A DNA stretch of 64,000 nt from Lates calcarifer (Eukaryota; Chordata; Actinopteri; Centropomidae). Every line of letters begins with the position of its first letter. Within the stretch, counting starts at the first letter, position 1. The notes below the pieces were generated by a model, which saw only the letters and a program-made list of their open reading frames with translations, ran no database searches and was not told the DNA's origin. Made by a program: the position numbers and the translations under genes. This document shows positions 12,973 to 24,440 of this stretch, piece by piece. The stretch covers positions 25,728,250 to 25,792,249 of the forward strand of contig NC_066849.1 of NCBI RefSeq assembly GCF_001640805.2. The letters are read 5' to 3'.

Positions 12973-15900
12973 AAGGCTAACAAGGTGAAACGACACCAGC
13001 AACGCTGTTGTGACTGGTAAACAGTGAAATATTTTAGATGCATGCTGTTCCTCTGACTCAGCTGACTTATTCAAACATTATTGAGCAATGCATTGCATAA
13101 TGTTATAGCTGTAAGATATTAAGAGAAAATAGGTAATAAGACAAAACTGGTATCTTAGTTTAAAAAACTGAATGGAGGGTTGTTTTTCTGGAATTAAGTT
13201 TGACATATATTGTACGTGCAGAGGTTCAACCTGGTACCACCAAGCAGACTAACTAAATAACTAAATATATCATCAGTGTTTAACTCTTGAACTCTGATTT
13301 TCCCCCTTGAGTCTGCTTCTTAAGTAGCCCTCAAAAAAGTTATTTTCCACATTCTATGACAACATCACATATATATTATGTCTCTGCTTGTTGTTCTAAC
13401 ACTTCATTGAAACTATATGATGCTTACCCTGAGTGAATTATTCAAACCACCATGTTTTCATGGCTCCACCATAACATCAGATGGAAATTTTCAAGCTGTC
13501 TTGTCATTTTAAACACATTTTCCCACAGTTTTGTTTGACATGTTTTATATCTCTCGAGTCCACGGGACCTTGACTAGAAGTTAATATGGAGTTTTGTGGG
13601 TTTGAACAATGCTGGGCTGCACAACATGTGTTTGTAACAATGACCCTGGTTAGGGTTAAAGAAAAAATGCGCTCAAAGAAGTAATATAGACTGCATTTAT
13701 TGGCCTGTTGTTGTTTGATTGTATGTTTATCTTGGATTAAAGATATTTTAACCTCAGCATCAATTAAGGTTTGAAATCAGAAACCACTGACTATGTGAAT
13801 TCTAAGTGCCACAAAAGGGGTCTTAGTATCTGTTCCCCAGTTCCAGACAGCAAGAGCTTGATTCCATAACTTTTTTTTTTTCTTTTTGCACTGAAATTCT
13901 GCGATTATACAAGAAGAAAGCCACTGTTTTAACAAGAGGACATACACAGTAAAATCAATGCACAGATACTACTTCATCTGTAAACAGCATCGTGCATAAT
14001 GAAGGCCCCAGTGAGAGATTCTTTTATTCTTTTATTACACAATAGTTTTCAAGTTCAGCCTGTACGACCTTGATCAGTTGCACATTCATAAAAGTCAGGA
14101 CCTGAGAAAACTTGTGCTGAAACAAATTAAAAATCTATTAACAAACATCAGAGCCTCAGGTCAGAGTATGTGTCTTCACTGAAGGCTGGATGACAAAAAT
14201 CTTATTGTTGAGTTTCCTACTAAGAAAGAAAGTAGTAAAGCCAAGTCTATTTAATTTATAAAGACAAAATCGCATATCACAAAGAGTTTACAATCCACCC
14301 TGAGACTCTATGACAAGGTAAAGAAAGAATGAAACACCAGGAACAGAGGAGGGATCTCTTTTCCAAGACAAACAGACATCCAACAGATGGCATGTGTACA
14401 GAGTAGGCTAAAACAACAACTGTAAAACTGCAATATAGATAAAAAGAACGACAACATTATGTAGGTACATGATGTAGGAACATGACAGCTGTTATTTTCT
14501 TTGGTATTAATAGCAGCAAGTGATGAGCTGAGACAATGAGCATAATGCTGCTTAAAGTATTCATAATGGTATTTTTAGTGTTCATACGTCTGTTGTTTTT
14601 GCGTATGTGATACAGTTCTAGATGCCAGACAGCACACAGTCAGTGCACGTTAACAAGACTGGAGTGATGCATGCTGCTTGTTACTTTAACATCACTGTAT
14701 GACACTTTTTGTGCACATGCATGTCAAGGCTCAGAGTCTTGTATCCGCTAGGTGATGGCTCTAATTGAGGTTTTACAACCCAGTGCTTACAAACTAGATT
14801 TCTAGCTAGCTAGCAGGTGATGTTCCTGCGTCCGCCTTTGTTCACCTCAGGCCCCGTCTGTGGGAGCAATCAAAGGGCGCTCTGTGAGACTCATGAGATC
14901 ACTAACTGAAGTAGTGGAGGCAGGTCACAACACTTCATCACAAAGCCGCAAGGAATGCATTCAATATCACATACTGATGATATCTAATTGTGTCAGAGTA
15001 TCTAAGAGTAGAAATGTGCTTTAAGTCCAATAAAGCTTGACAATGCAAAACATTATTTAGTAACTGGATCAGTCAGGTGTGTCTTTGTCACGATGATGAC
15101 CTCAGCAGGTGGGCTGACTCTGGCCAGTCATTCGAGGTTACAACAACACCCACTGTTTTTATTCTCCTGTATCACTGGAGCCTTTGTCTGGGCTCCTTAT
15201 CCAATGACGACAGGACGGATGACGTATGAGAATATGCGGCCGAGTGTGTTTCTGGCGAATTCGTTACGCGCGCCTCACTGCTGGTATGACAGCCATCCAG
15301 TGCAAGACGGAAGCTCAAAACTGAGACTTTGCACACACACTCATGGTTAGGCAGTTGACAGATACCGAGGTGTGGTGTGTCAACAGGGTTATTTTTAGGG
15401 GTTGATGTGGGAGCTTTTGATTCATACCTGCAGTTTGGATACAAAAAAACAGGCAGAGCAACTACTTTGTCAAAATCTCACAGGTGTTAATGCAACCCAC
15501 ATTCTGCCACGTATCATTTCATACCACGTTCTGCCATGCTGTAACAGCTCTTTCATTTTTGCATTTGCTCTAGGGCTGTTTGTAGAAATGTGAAAGTCAG
15601 AACACTTGCGGCCAATAAATAATAAACAACGGCACAACTAAGAGGCTATAATAAGATCTGATGCAGCGGCAAGATGTTGCACGGGGTCAGAGAGAAGATA
15701 AGAGTAGGATTTATTTAATCACTGTTAGTGTTGTTCCTCTCTTGCATGAACACAAAGATAAATCTCAACCTGGAATGACAAACTATGTCTTTTGTGGGTC
15801 TGTTTACGTGTACACAGCAGCACACACTCAACACTGACTCACACAGGCCTGTGCAACAGCAACGGTGGTATGTAGCACTCCTGTTTTTCACACTTGTTTG

Positions 15901-16159
15901 TACCGCACAAGAATAAACTTGCACGTTTAAAACAAAAGGATAATCGGTCATGTATTGACAGCACATGACTGCACTGCAGGGAATGCTGGTACGTGACTCT
16001 AACAAAGCCTAATTTACATTTGTACTTCTTGATACATGGGAACCTGAGGTGATGATTCCTCACTGTCAATCAAAACGCACCACAGAGATAAATAGCCTCC
16101 CAATCATGCCAATGTGAACCACAGTGATGTGAGTGCGATGATCATGAAGGGGTGTGCTA

Positions 16160-16515
16160 AAATTATTAGTTGATTAATTGACTGGTGGAAAATTAAGCAA
16201 CAACAATTCTGACAATCGATTCATCTTTGGAGTCATTTATCAAGCCAAAATTTCAAACATTCATGGGGCTTCTGATATTTCAAGATGTGCTGCATTTTTC
16301 TAATCTGAATAATTATTTTTTATTATAAAATTTGAATATCTTTAGAGTTTTTTGGACAGCTGGACACATGAAACTTGGGACCGTGGGAACTTATAATGTG
16401 CATTTCCTACTATTTTCAAATATATTTTTAACTCTAAAATTATCTGATTAATTAAAAGCATTACTGATGGGAAAAGATTAAATAAAAATAAACAGTTCCT
16501 ACTTGCAACTCTAGC
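16160..16515. mobile_element. Interspersed repeat copy A (TTAGTTGATTAAT family)
   Basis: The block begins ATTAGTTGATTAATTGAC and continues CAATCGATTCATCTTTGG, then TTGAATATCTTTAGAG, and ends near ACTTGCAACTCTAGC. This order of phrases is that of a widespread teleost non-autonomous repeat whose copies usually end in TTGCAGCCCTA. Identification is from memory of such repeats; I do not claim a database family name. It directly abuts the LINE-like fragment that follows. Related partial copies lie at about 19945 and 35612. Confidence 0.65.
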
Positions 16516-16523
16516 AGAGGTGC

Positions 16524-16808
16524 CTCTGGCTAGCCCGCCTTACAGCTGCCAAAGGACTGATAGCTCGTCGATGGAAATCTCTCCAATCTGTCATTATACA
16601 AAGATGATTTCTAGATCTTATCGATAAAGACAGCAAGGAACACTGGGGAGCTACTATACACCATGCTAAACCTCAAAATATTTCATGCTGGGAGCATTAC
16701 CACAGAATTCACATTATAGATCAACGTGCTCGTCAGTACTATTCCTTGTGTTTTGTGGATGATACTTGGGTTAATGTACATCTATCGGAGGGCTCAATGA
16801 AGTTATAA
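16524..16808 (+). pseudogene. L1-type LINE ORF2 C-terminal remnant
   Basis: One frame reads LARLTAAKGLIARRWKSLQ, a TGA at 16605-16607, then FLDLIDKDSKEHWGA, then HAKPQNISCWEHYH, to a TAA at 16806-16808. The LTAAK...LIARRWKS phrase followed by a stretch ending in an aromatic-rich WEHYH segment resembles the extreme C-terminus of ORF2 of fish L1-type non-LTR retrotransposons. The reverse transcriptase and endonuclease domains are absent and there is one in-frame stop. It is therefore a short, 5'-truncated, inactive copy. Confidence 0.55.
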
Positions 16809-19753
16809 CCCAATTACTGTTTTGTTTTACAATTCGAATAAAATCAGTCGCAAATAACAGCTGATGGACAGATGATTGCTGTTTTAGATTCTGGTCTCAA
16901 CAACAGAGTGAGTGGGTGGCAGGTGAGAAAGAGGGCAACTGTCTGTCTTTAAAAAAAGAGGGATAATCTCGCCTGGAAGGACATTCCCCCGCTGCTGTCC
17001 AGTTCCTGTTGCATCACTGTGATTGAGACAGAGAAGTGAGTGCAAAAGGGTGTGCTGAGAAAATGACAGTGGAGGAGTTATGCGAACACCAGTGGGATAG
17101 AGAGAGGGATAGAGAGAGAGAGAGATAAAGACCGATTGAGAGACAACTTCCCATTTATCACCACTCCTCCTTCTCCTCTGCATGAGAGGTTGGACAAAAA
17201 CCACAAAGCTGTCACTCAACTTGCATCAGTTTATACCCTCCAGTGACACATGAACTTGGAAGTATGACAGCCGGGCTGCATTAGCTCAGACACGCACAAG
17301 TGTGTACACGCATGCAGACACACACACACACACAATTGTGTCGTGCACAGACACACACACAATCACCATGGTCCAAAACTAGGTCTACATCAACAATCAG
17401 TGCTTCCAATGCTAACTGAGACAAAGTGGGACCTTCAATAAATATTTCAAGTTGAAATTTAAATGAGGGAAAGAGGAGAAACTGCACAAAACCCCCCTCA
17501 TCAATTATCAGTCATATGACACATGTTGTTGGGTAACTCTCCAATGCATTGAACTTGCACTTTACCTCTATTTCATATATCTGAGGCCAAATCAAACAAC
17601 TAAACTGGATACATTTCTAATTTCTGAAAATCAGAATACTAACATCAAAACTTATTGTTTAGAACATTTGTAAGATGTCATGTGGTGGCGTCATGTTTTC
17701 TGAAACTGAAATTTTTCATGCAAAATCTGTGTTACAAACTCTAGCTATGAAGTGTGAAAGGGGGATCCAACAAAATATGCAAAAAAAGTTTCATTATTGT
17801 AAAGTTTTGAGGGGCACCACCTCTGTGTCCTGAAACAACAGGAGGATAGTTACTGTGATTTGACCCTCTGATCTGGGCAACTTACCAACACAGTCGATGT
17901 TAGCAGCAGCAATCAAACAAGCAGGAAATTAAGGTTCTTAAAGCAGCAAAATATGATGATCTTTGACACCAAGAGCATTGCAGCTTGAAACTACAGGAGC
18001 TTAACTGAAAAGAAACACGATGAACAGAACATTGACTGGCACAAGTGACTCACCATGGTCTCGGCGTGTGTTACGTTAATCAAAGAATGACTTTCAAGAA
18101 GAGAGGAGGGTGGTGGAGGAGTTTTAAGGTGAATCTGAAGGCACATTAACCATCACATAGACGTGTATAGGGTAAGGTTTAAGATATAGTTAATACAGTG
18201 ACAGTATAGTGTTACTGAGGAAAGTTGAGGGCGGGTGCAGTTGACTCAATTTTGTCTGAGGGGAGGCTCACAATGTCAGACTTTGAAAATCCCTGTCCTG
18301 TATCAGAAAGTGCAGGATTGAACATTTTTGGTGTCTGACCCACACTACAGTAAAATTCAGGCCATCTTAGCCTCTGTTGCAATAATTGTGATCCTTCTTT
18401 TTTAGATCTAACTCTCCTAGGTCCCCAAGCAGCATGGTGCAATATTAAATTACAGTTGTACCCTTGTAGTTTCTGTACTTTTCTTGTCTCTGGAGTGACA
18501 CTAAAATGCATGACATTTTTGAAAAAGCTTCAAGGCATTGTCCATTTTTATCGTCACTTGGATGCATACTTGACTTCCCAAGTCAAAAATACAACCTCAA
18601 GAGTTCTATTTGAAGACAGCAAAAACACACCACACATACTAAGCACCAGATTACTCCACATTGTTCATCTATTATAGTGTACTAATTCACACACCTATTT
18701 TTCCTCCACCTGTGCTCTTCCATTCTCTGTTCATTCTGACATCTGTGTAGCTCCCTTCATTAATCATGTGCTTTAAATAAAGGAGGATCTCAAACACAGT
18801 CAGGTATCGGCTCCAGCCTTGTAAATCCCTCAATGTCTTAACAAAACTGTGAGAACCAGACAGAGAAAACCATCTGATGGCAGCAGAAACCTCCAAAGCC
18901 ATGATACTATATCACCTGGCAACCAAAATTAATCATAACCATTAGAGCATGATACACAGAGACACACCTTAGAGAGGGCTCAGGCAGAGGCCGCTCACCC
19001 AAGCCAAACCTCAGTGCTGGCAGAAACCCATAGGCTGACAAGTGTGACTGACAGCTCTGCAAAGCCAATACAATGGAAACAAACAGCAGCCATGACAGTT
19101 GGTGCAGTTTGAAACTAACCTGCAGCTTAATTCAAAACAACCGTGACAGCTTCAAACCGCACGTCTTTCTCTTTCACATGTGACTATCTGTGGAAAATGG
19201 TGGTAGCTTTATTTTTTTCTTTTTAACCAGCATGTTTCACAACCGGTAAACAGCTTCCAAGACCACAGACAAACTCGCCGTCAGCTCTGCAGCCTCGAGG
19301 CGTCCTATCCCAAACAAACACAGACAAGTGCACACAAAAGACACACACACACACACTTGCACCACATGTGGAGCACACCTGCATATTTAACCCCCTCACA
19401 CCCCTCCCCGGTTGCTCGCTCCTGTCCCAAGGGGCTGGGGAGATAAATGAGCTCATGTCAGACACACACACTGACAGGGATAATGATGAATTACATATAT
19501 ATTAGCACACAGCCCGAGGACACACTCCTCTCATGTACAGCCACACACACACACACATTTTGCACACAGGCCCCACACGGATCTAAATTTTCTTGCACCT
19601 AAATAGCAAACATGACACTGAAAGAGTCTGAGTCAGCTGAATCCTTAATGCACACTCACACACACACACACACATTCGATGACAGGTATTTCCACTTGAG
19701 GAGAGGTACAATGCTGAGCTGTGAGCCCAGTGTCAGTCACTTCCTGTCTGAAG

Positions 19754-19766
19754 AGGTCAGAGGTTA
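19754..19766 (+). promoter_or_regulatory. DR1-type nuclear receptor site (imperfect)
   Basis: AGGTCA-G-AGGTTA is a direct repeat with a one-base spacer and one mismatch to the ideal half-site. DR1 elements are bound by HNF4 and RXR heterodimers. This is a motif match only. Confidence 0.25.
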
Positions 19767-19944
19767 AACACTCTTCAGTCTCTTTAAGCCCTACCATAGA
19801 AATAAAGAGATAGTGAGACAGAGCAGAGAAATCGCTGCTGTAAATGAACCGTTTTCCTCTCATTATCCCTGTGACTTTTACCCTCTGCTCCATTTGAGCT
19901 ACAACCGGTTGATTGTCGGTAATGTATTCTGAAGTAGTGGTTCC

Positions 19945-20155
19945 AGGTTCAGATTTTGTACTTTTCTCTGTTTTATATCAAGATAAATCAAATATATTTG
20001 GATTTTGGACTGTGAACTCTGGACTCTGAAAAAACAAAACATCTGAAGTCATCACCAAGGGCTTTTGGGACTTGAGAAATGCCTTTTGCTCTATATTATG
20101 CCATAAGAAAAAAAGACAAACACATCATTGACATTAAATAATCATCAACAGGTTG
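19945..20155. mobile_element. Interspersed repeat copy B (partial)
   Basis: The phrases TTTTCTCTGTTTTATAT, TTGGATTTTGGACTGTGAA, AAACAAAACATCTGAAGTC and ATCACCAAGGGCTTTTGGGA follow the internal order of the same teleost repeat as copy A, in the same orientation. Both termini are missing or too diverged to place. Confidence 0.55.
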
Positions 20156-20539
20156 TCTTTGATTTATTGGCTTCCTGTTCATGTCCATATTCAGGCCAAA
20201 TCGACAAACAAAGCCAGATCACAATCTGAAATTAAAGGAAAGAAGAAGTAATATGTTGGAGTGTGATCTCTGGTTTGGGTGTTCGGGTTTGGAAATTTGG
20301 TTGGGGCAGTGATTCATTCCCACACATGAATGTGGCTCAAAACAGATCTGAAAACCTATTCTGTTTTCCAGTTTACAGCTTCATGATAAATATTTAGATC
20401 TGTGCCACATGTGGACCGAAGAATTAGGTCAGACACAGCAAACCAGGCAGGTGTAAACAGAGACAATTGTGTGTATAAACTACATCTGTCAGTTTTGACT
20501 GATTCTCTGCAGGAAAAGTCAGTCCTCTGAGATCTTAGA

Positions 20540-20860
20540 TCTTATGTCTCATAACGCACAACACCTTTATGCTAATGTGGCCTCACGTACGCATTCAACT
20601 TGTCATCAGTCTGCAGTAGCCATAGTATTGTTTGTACGTATCGTAGCACGGGTCATCAACAGTTTCCTTTCTGCGCACTGGTTCTTGTGTTTAAAAAGTG
20701 GGTCCCTGCAGCAATGTGTTCATACTACTCCAGTGATAGATGGGTGGCAGTAATGTGCAGAAATGCACCAGCAAAAGCAGAGAAGAAGATGACTGCTAGC
20801 AAGCAAACGTTTGAGAAAAAATGTGTTACACCTCATGGAACACATACAAGGAGTTTTTAG
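20540..20860. mobile_element. Possible decayed DNA-transposon-derived repeat
   Basis: GGGTGGCAGTAATGTGCAGA followed by AGCAGAGAAGAAGATGACTG resembles the end of a fish interspersed element family that carries a GGTGGCGGTAATGCAC phrase and a run of AGAAGAAG. The left part has scattered CpG and no frame of protein character. No terminal repeats or target duplications were found, so boundaries are approximate. Confidence 0.3.
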
Positions 20861-21399
20861 AAAAAGAATACCCGTGTAAAAAATGCAGCTTCTACCACTA
20901 TTTACTTACCAGTGTAGCTGCAACAGGTTGTTATGACTCGAGTGTTTGTGGAGTTGGAGAACAATAACATTAAAAGGTGTTTCTATCATTTTTGTCCACC
21001 TCACTTTTTGTTGTTCTTTGGTCTCGAAACTCGTTGAAGCTGTCTGCATAAACATCATGTGTGAGTGGATGTTTATCCGCAGTCACTTGAAACAGACACA
21101 GTGAGTTGTCTGATATTTGCATGCACTACATTCCACACTCATCACGCATCAACACATTAGGTACACTAGGTATCAGCACAGCAGGAGATATTGTCTGTTT
21201 GCTGATGAATTGCAAAAGCGCCTCTGAAAAGATACCTAACTGTTTCTTTGCTGACAGCTCAGCGGTGGCTGACTCTCCGGACTAGTTTTCAGTGTTAGGA
21301 TTCAGGGTTAGGACCTTGAATGAATGAGCCAACATGCACTAAGAATACTGGCCCAGGTGTGTGACCGATGCTTCCATCACCTCAGCAGTCAGTCAGCAG

Positions 21400-21660
21400 G
21401 GCCTCCTCGCTAATCCTCCACCATCACTCAACTGGATCTCAGCTCTAATCTTGCCAGGCCGAAAGCTCAGCAGAGGGGTGCTCCTGGCTTTAAACTGAAA
21501 ACCTGACAGCTAATCTCGGCCACAACACCCCGGGGTAACCCTACACCCTCCATGGAGAGCAGCCACAATGCCCCTGGGGCACAGCGATGAGAGAAAGACC
21601 TCCCAAACGTCAAAGACACTTCACACCTAGAGAGAGATGGAGGGGTAATACACTGGCTCA
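21400..21660. promoter_or_regulatory. Candidate conserved non-coding block
   Basis: Non-repetitive, moderately GC-rich sequence (ACACCCCGGGGTAACCCTA, ATGCCCCTGGGGCACAGCG) in otherwise AT-rich intron, about 1 kb from the gmds exon. It has two short GC inverted repeats (CCCCGGGG; GCCCCTGGGGC). No exon-like frame was found. Confidence 0.3.
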
Positions 21661-22587
21661 TTTTTTTGATTTGGATGCTCGCAACTGTAACACACAGGTA
21701 GTCATGTCCACTCTTGTCCCTGTGATGAAAACTGACACAGATGTCTGTGTCTAGTCTGTTCTATCAAATCATCCTTTCACTCAGCAAATGTCCCTTCACC
21801 ACCAGAGTTACTGGCTCCAGCCCACACCCTCACTATTAAATACAACTCGTCACAGTTGCTTGCCAGAATATGAGCACCCATTCAGTACCAACCGGCAGGA
21901 TGCAGCCTACATTACTTAAAGAGGCAAACTGGCCTGATTCCAACTGTTTCCATACAATAAGCAGCCTGAGGCTGTCAACTGGAGCCGATAAGTGTACGGT
22001 CTCAAACACAATGACCGGCAATCAGATACATGAAGAAAAAACATGTTATATTCATGTTAAGGTCAGGTATATAGAACAGGAAATATGCACCGTGCTTTGT
22101 CATGAATTGTTTGGAACTATATGAATTACATGTTACAGTGAACCGACTTCTGCCAGATAAACTGCACAGCAAGCAAGAAATTAGAAATAAATGGAAGCAA
22201 ATGCTCCTGGAGAAATGGCTGCTAATAATGCAATGTTTAACCAAACCATAAACTACCAGTATGGTATGATAAATGATCATATATTAGCTTGGGCTGTAGT
22301 TAATAGGGAAAAAGGCATCTGTTTCTTATAAATCTCATAATATACAAATGATAAGTGTGAAGATCTTTTTAGTTAAGTTGACTCAAGGTAATATCAGAAA
22401 AACATTAAAGGTCATTTTGGCCTTTATTTGATTAAATGACGGGAGTGAAAAGGGGTTGATGGATACCAGGGCATTATGTGGTTATATTATGTTATTACAA
22501 AATAATCTCTTAAAGGTTTGGTGATTAACGGAGGGAAGGGAAAAGGTAGATAACATGTACACAAACAAAGGGAGAACCCTGACTTAC

Positions 22588-22684
22588 CACTTCAGTGGGG
22601 CGGAAGTATTTGGGGTCCACCTTCACATGTACCACTCCTGTCTCCTGGCAGCGACCAACCTCATTCTCATCTTTTCCCTCCCAC
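22588..22684 (-). CDS. gmds: gmds next coding exon (97 nt), GDP-mannose 4,6-dehydratase
   Basis: On the minus strand the acceptor is GTTTTCCAG and the donor is GTAAGTC. The first base completes the split Val codon of the preceding exon (GT+G), and 32 codons follow. The peptide begins [16 protein letters not shown] and ends [11 protein letters not shown], close to human GMDS residues 298-329, with K-to-V, T-to-K, L-to-P and Y-to-F among the differences. The family block KYFRPTEV belongs to the C-terminal GDP-sugar-binding part of the enzyme. The exon ends at a codon boundary. In human GMDS about 43 residues remain after this point (starting DFLQGDC). I looked for that sequence on the minus strand from 22587 down to 1 and did not find it, so the last coding exon probably lies left of the window. 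No frameshift or stop is present. Confidence 0.97.
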
Positions 22685-23688
22685 CTGGAAAACATTCAAA
22701 AAAAAATCTTAACCAGAGAGAACATTTTCCCACAGCTGTTCAAAGATTCAGCTGTGAGTCGCTCTGTCTCCCTGATTATTTCTTGTGCAGTTTGTTTCTT
22801 TAACGTCTCGTGCAGACAAAACATGTCACCTCCGAACAGTCACACACACCTTCACCAACATGTCCGTGTCTTCTAGGACATGAGAGGGAGGTGAATGAGA
22901 GGTGAGATGGAGGCGGAGGGGCTGAGATGTGGCACCGAATGAGTGGCAGAAGTTGTCGAAAATATATGTGTAATGTATGTAATGTTTAATATAAATGACG
23001 AAAAGTAATCTCAGGTTTCTCACAGGCTGCATCAGTGATGGATTTTAAAACTCTGACTTCTCACTACAGTCCATGCAAATTTGGAAATTCCCTAACACAT
23101 GTTCTTTCATCATTTATTGGACTGAATACAGAATTCTGCTGCAAGCACCAAAGAACAGTTAAGAAAGTTGAAATTTAGGACTTGGTCAGATGAGTTTTTG
23201 CACCTCACTGCTACAGAATAAAATCCCAAATTTTGTTTTGTTAGACTAATTTGAACTGATCAGAATTAAGAGGCACATTCATTACAAGAGAAATGCCACT
23301 GTCTGACCCTGCTGTCATGACTTATTTTCATACAAAGAAGCAGTCTGACTCACTGGATGTAGACTGTGGGTATGAGGCTGCCATTGGGCGCCCATTTCAG
23401 GCGGTATTCTGCTCTCCTCCACTTCCTGCCTGTTACCATTTCCAAAATCCCCTTCACTACAGCTAACCTCAGAGCTAGCAACCTACACAATGAAAATGGG
23501 AAGTTCTGACAAAGATTTGGACCATGTACTCACACAGTCCACATATGTTGTGTGGCCATTTTAATGACAATGATCGCCTCCTCATGTGTAAGGGAGAAAT
23601 ATTTCAAGGACTTCTCATCTAAACATGAAACATTGACAAAACATTTATGGAAATGTACATATCTGAAAGAGTGTGCGAGCGTACTCAC
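22685..23688 (-). other. gmds: gmds phase-2 intron between the two exons (1004 bp)
   Basis: This is the only intron wholly contained in the window. It has GT-AG ends and sits after the second base of a Val codon, which fixes the joining frame of both exons. It is mostly AT-rich, with no recognisable repeat or open frame of protein character. A short run of A on the plus strand just outside the 3' exon gives the T-rich tract before the acceptor at 22685. It is far shorter than the introns on either side. Confidence 0.93.
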
Positions 23689-23807
23689 ACAACAGTCTTC
23701 CCCACATGTTTGAAGGCCTTCTCTACAAACTCCCTCACGCTGTGCACCTCCCCCGTCGCTATGACGAAATCCTCTGGCTCCTCCTGTTGCAGCATCAGCC
23801 ACATCGC
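23689..23807 (-). CDS. gmds: gmds internal coding exon (119 nt), GDP-mannose 4,6-dehydratase
   Basis: Reading the minus strand, a pyrimidine-rich stretch ending TCTTTCAG is followed by 39 full codons plus two bases, then the donor GTGAGTAC. The peptide starts [14 protein letters not shown], continues [17 protein letters not shown] and ends KHVGKTV. It matches GMDS of vertebrates nearly residue for residue (about human residues 258-296), with conservative changes such as QQEE for QNDE and KHVGKTV for LHIGKTI. GMDS is a cytosolic, NADP-dependent extended short-chain dehydrogenase that turns GDP-mannose into GDP-4-keto-6-deoxymannose, the first step of de novo GDP-fucose synthesis. This exon codes for part of the C-terminal substrate-binding half; the Rossmann dinucleotide motif and the catalytic Tyr-Lys are in exons outside the window. 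The exon starts at a codon boundary and ends in phase 2, and it joins exactly to the next exon at 22684. A TTTAAC-type branch site lies about 30 nt upstream of the exon. Confidence 0.97.
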
Positions 23808-23961
23808 CTGAAAGAGACAGACACAGAGACAGAGAGGTTAAACCACTGAGAGATCATAAAGACAGCTTGGCGCTTCACGCTGGACACTGCCCAACTCGAT
23901 CCTGATAGACAGGAAGTGAACCTGTGACCTTTGAGCGGGGCATTCGCCGGTACCTCTGTCC

Positions 23962-23982
23962 TGACGTCACCACTAGGGGCTC
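23962..23982. promoter_or_regulatory. CRE palindrome adjoining a CTCF-core-like motif
   Basis: TGACGTCA (23962-23969), the full ATF/CREB palindrome, is followed immediately by CCACTAGGGGCTC (23970-23982), which resembles the CTCF core. Both lie about 160 bases upstream of the 119-nt gmds exon. An exact 8-mer is expected about once in this much DNA by chance. Confidence 0.3.
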
Positions 23983-24289
23983 AGGGGACGCATACTGTGG
24001 GAAAGGAGGACAGATCACTCCCACAGGCCCAGTGTGCTACTGGCACACACAAAATTGCACACGTGGCCACGAATGCACATGCACATGTGCACGCAAACAG
24101 ATTTGCTGACACTGTCCAACAGTGTGAAACGACGCAGTAAGACAGACAAGAAGTTAACAGCAAAATTAAAGGGATGTCAAACTTTAAGGAAATAAAACTA
24201 CATCCTGCACCATCCTGACTTGTGTTCAGTGTTTCTGACTACACAGCGTAGGCAGCATTATTATTAGCCTATATACCCCAAAGAAAACT

Positions 24290-24440
24290 GTCCCTTACTG
24301 GACCCAGTACTATATTAAACAGCCAGCGAGGGCGTCTGTGCGTGGTCCCATAATATTTATGGTGACCCAGAGCCAGCAGGGTCAGAGCTGCTGACCCCTG
24401 GCACGTCCAGCCTGATTAGAAGAGACTCGCCAGGGACACG
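24290..24440. promoter_or_regulatory. Candidate regulatory block with nuclear-receptor half-sites
   Basis: Unique sequence containing CCATAATATTTATGG next to three half-sites TGACCC, GGGTCA and TGACCC (about 24363-24397). The last two form an inverted pair AGGGTCAG...CTGACCC. The texture is that of a conserved non-coding element, but there is no conservation data. Confidence 0.35.

Larger units (their letters stand above)
1..22587 (-). other. gmds: gmds downstream intron, partial (at least 22.6 kb)
   Basis: The sequence follows the GTAAGTC donor of the 97-nt exon with no later gmds exon recognised. It contains a purine-rich tract and (CA)n/(GT)n arrays near 2.0-2.4 kb, and possible regulatory blocks at 4.3-4.5, 9.0-9.3, 9.5-9.9 and 21.4-21.7 kb. 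It also contains an interspersed repeat followed by an LINE remnant at 16.2-16.8 kb, and a second repeat copy at 19.9-20.1 kb. The stretches 1-700, 5.0-8.9, 10-12.9 and 13-16.1 kb are AT-rich unique sequence in which I see only short chance frames and small microsatellites. Assignment as one intron assumes no unrecognised short exon. Confidence 0.8.

Noticed and set aside
18212..18511. 99-codon minus-strand frame with fairly mixed composition
   Set aside because: No family recognised and no splice or start context. It may be a decayed repeat, but I could not place it in one.
1..22587. Search for the last gmds coding exon (DFLQGDC onward)
   Set aside because: No minus-strand match to that segment, to NWKPRV or to the C-terminal region was seen; it probably lies outside the window.
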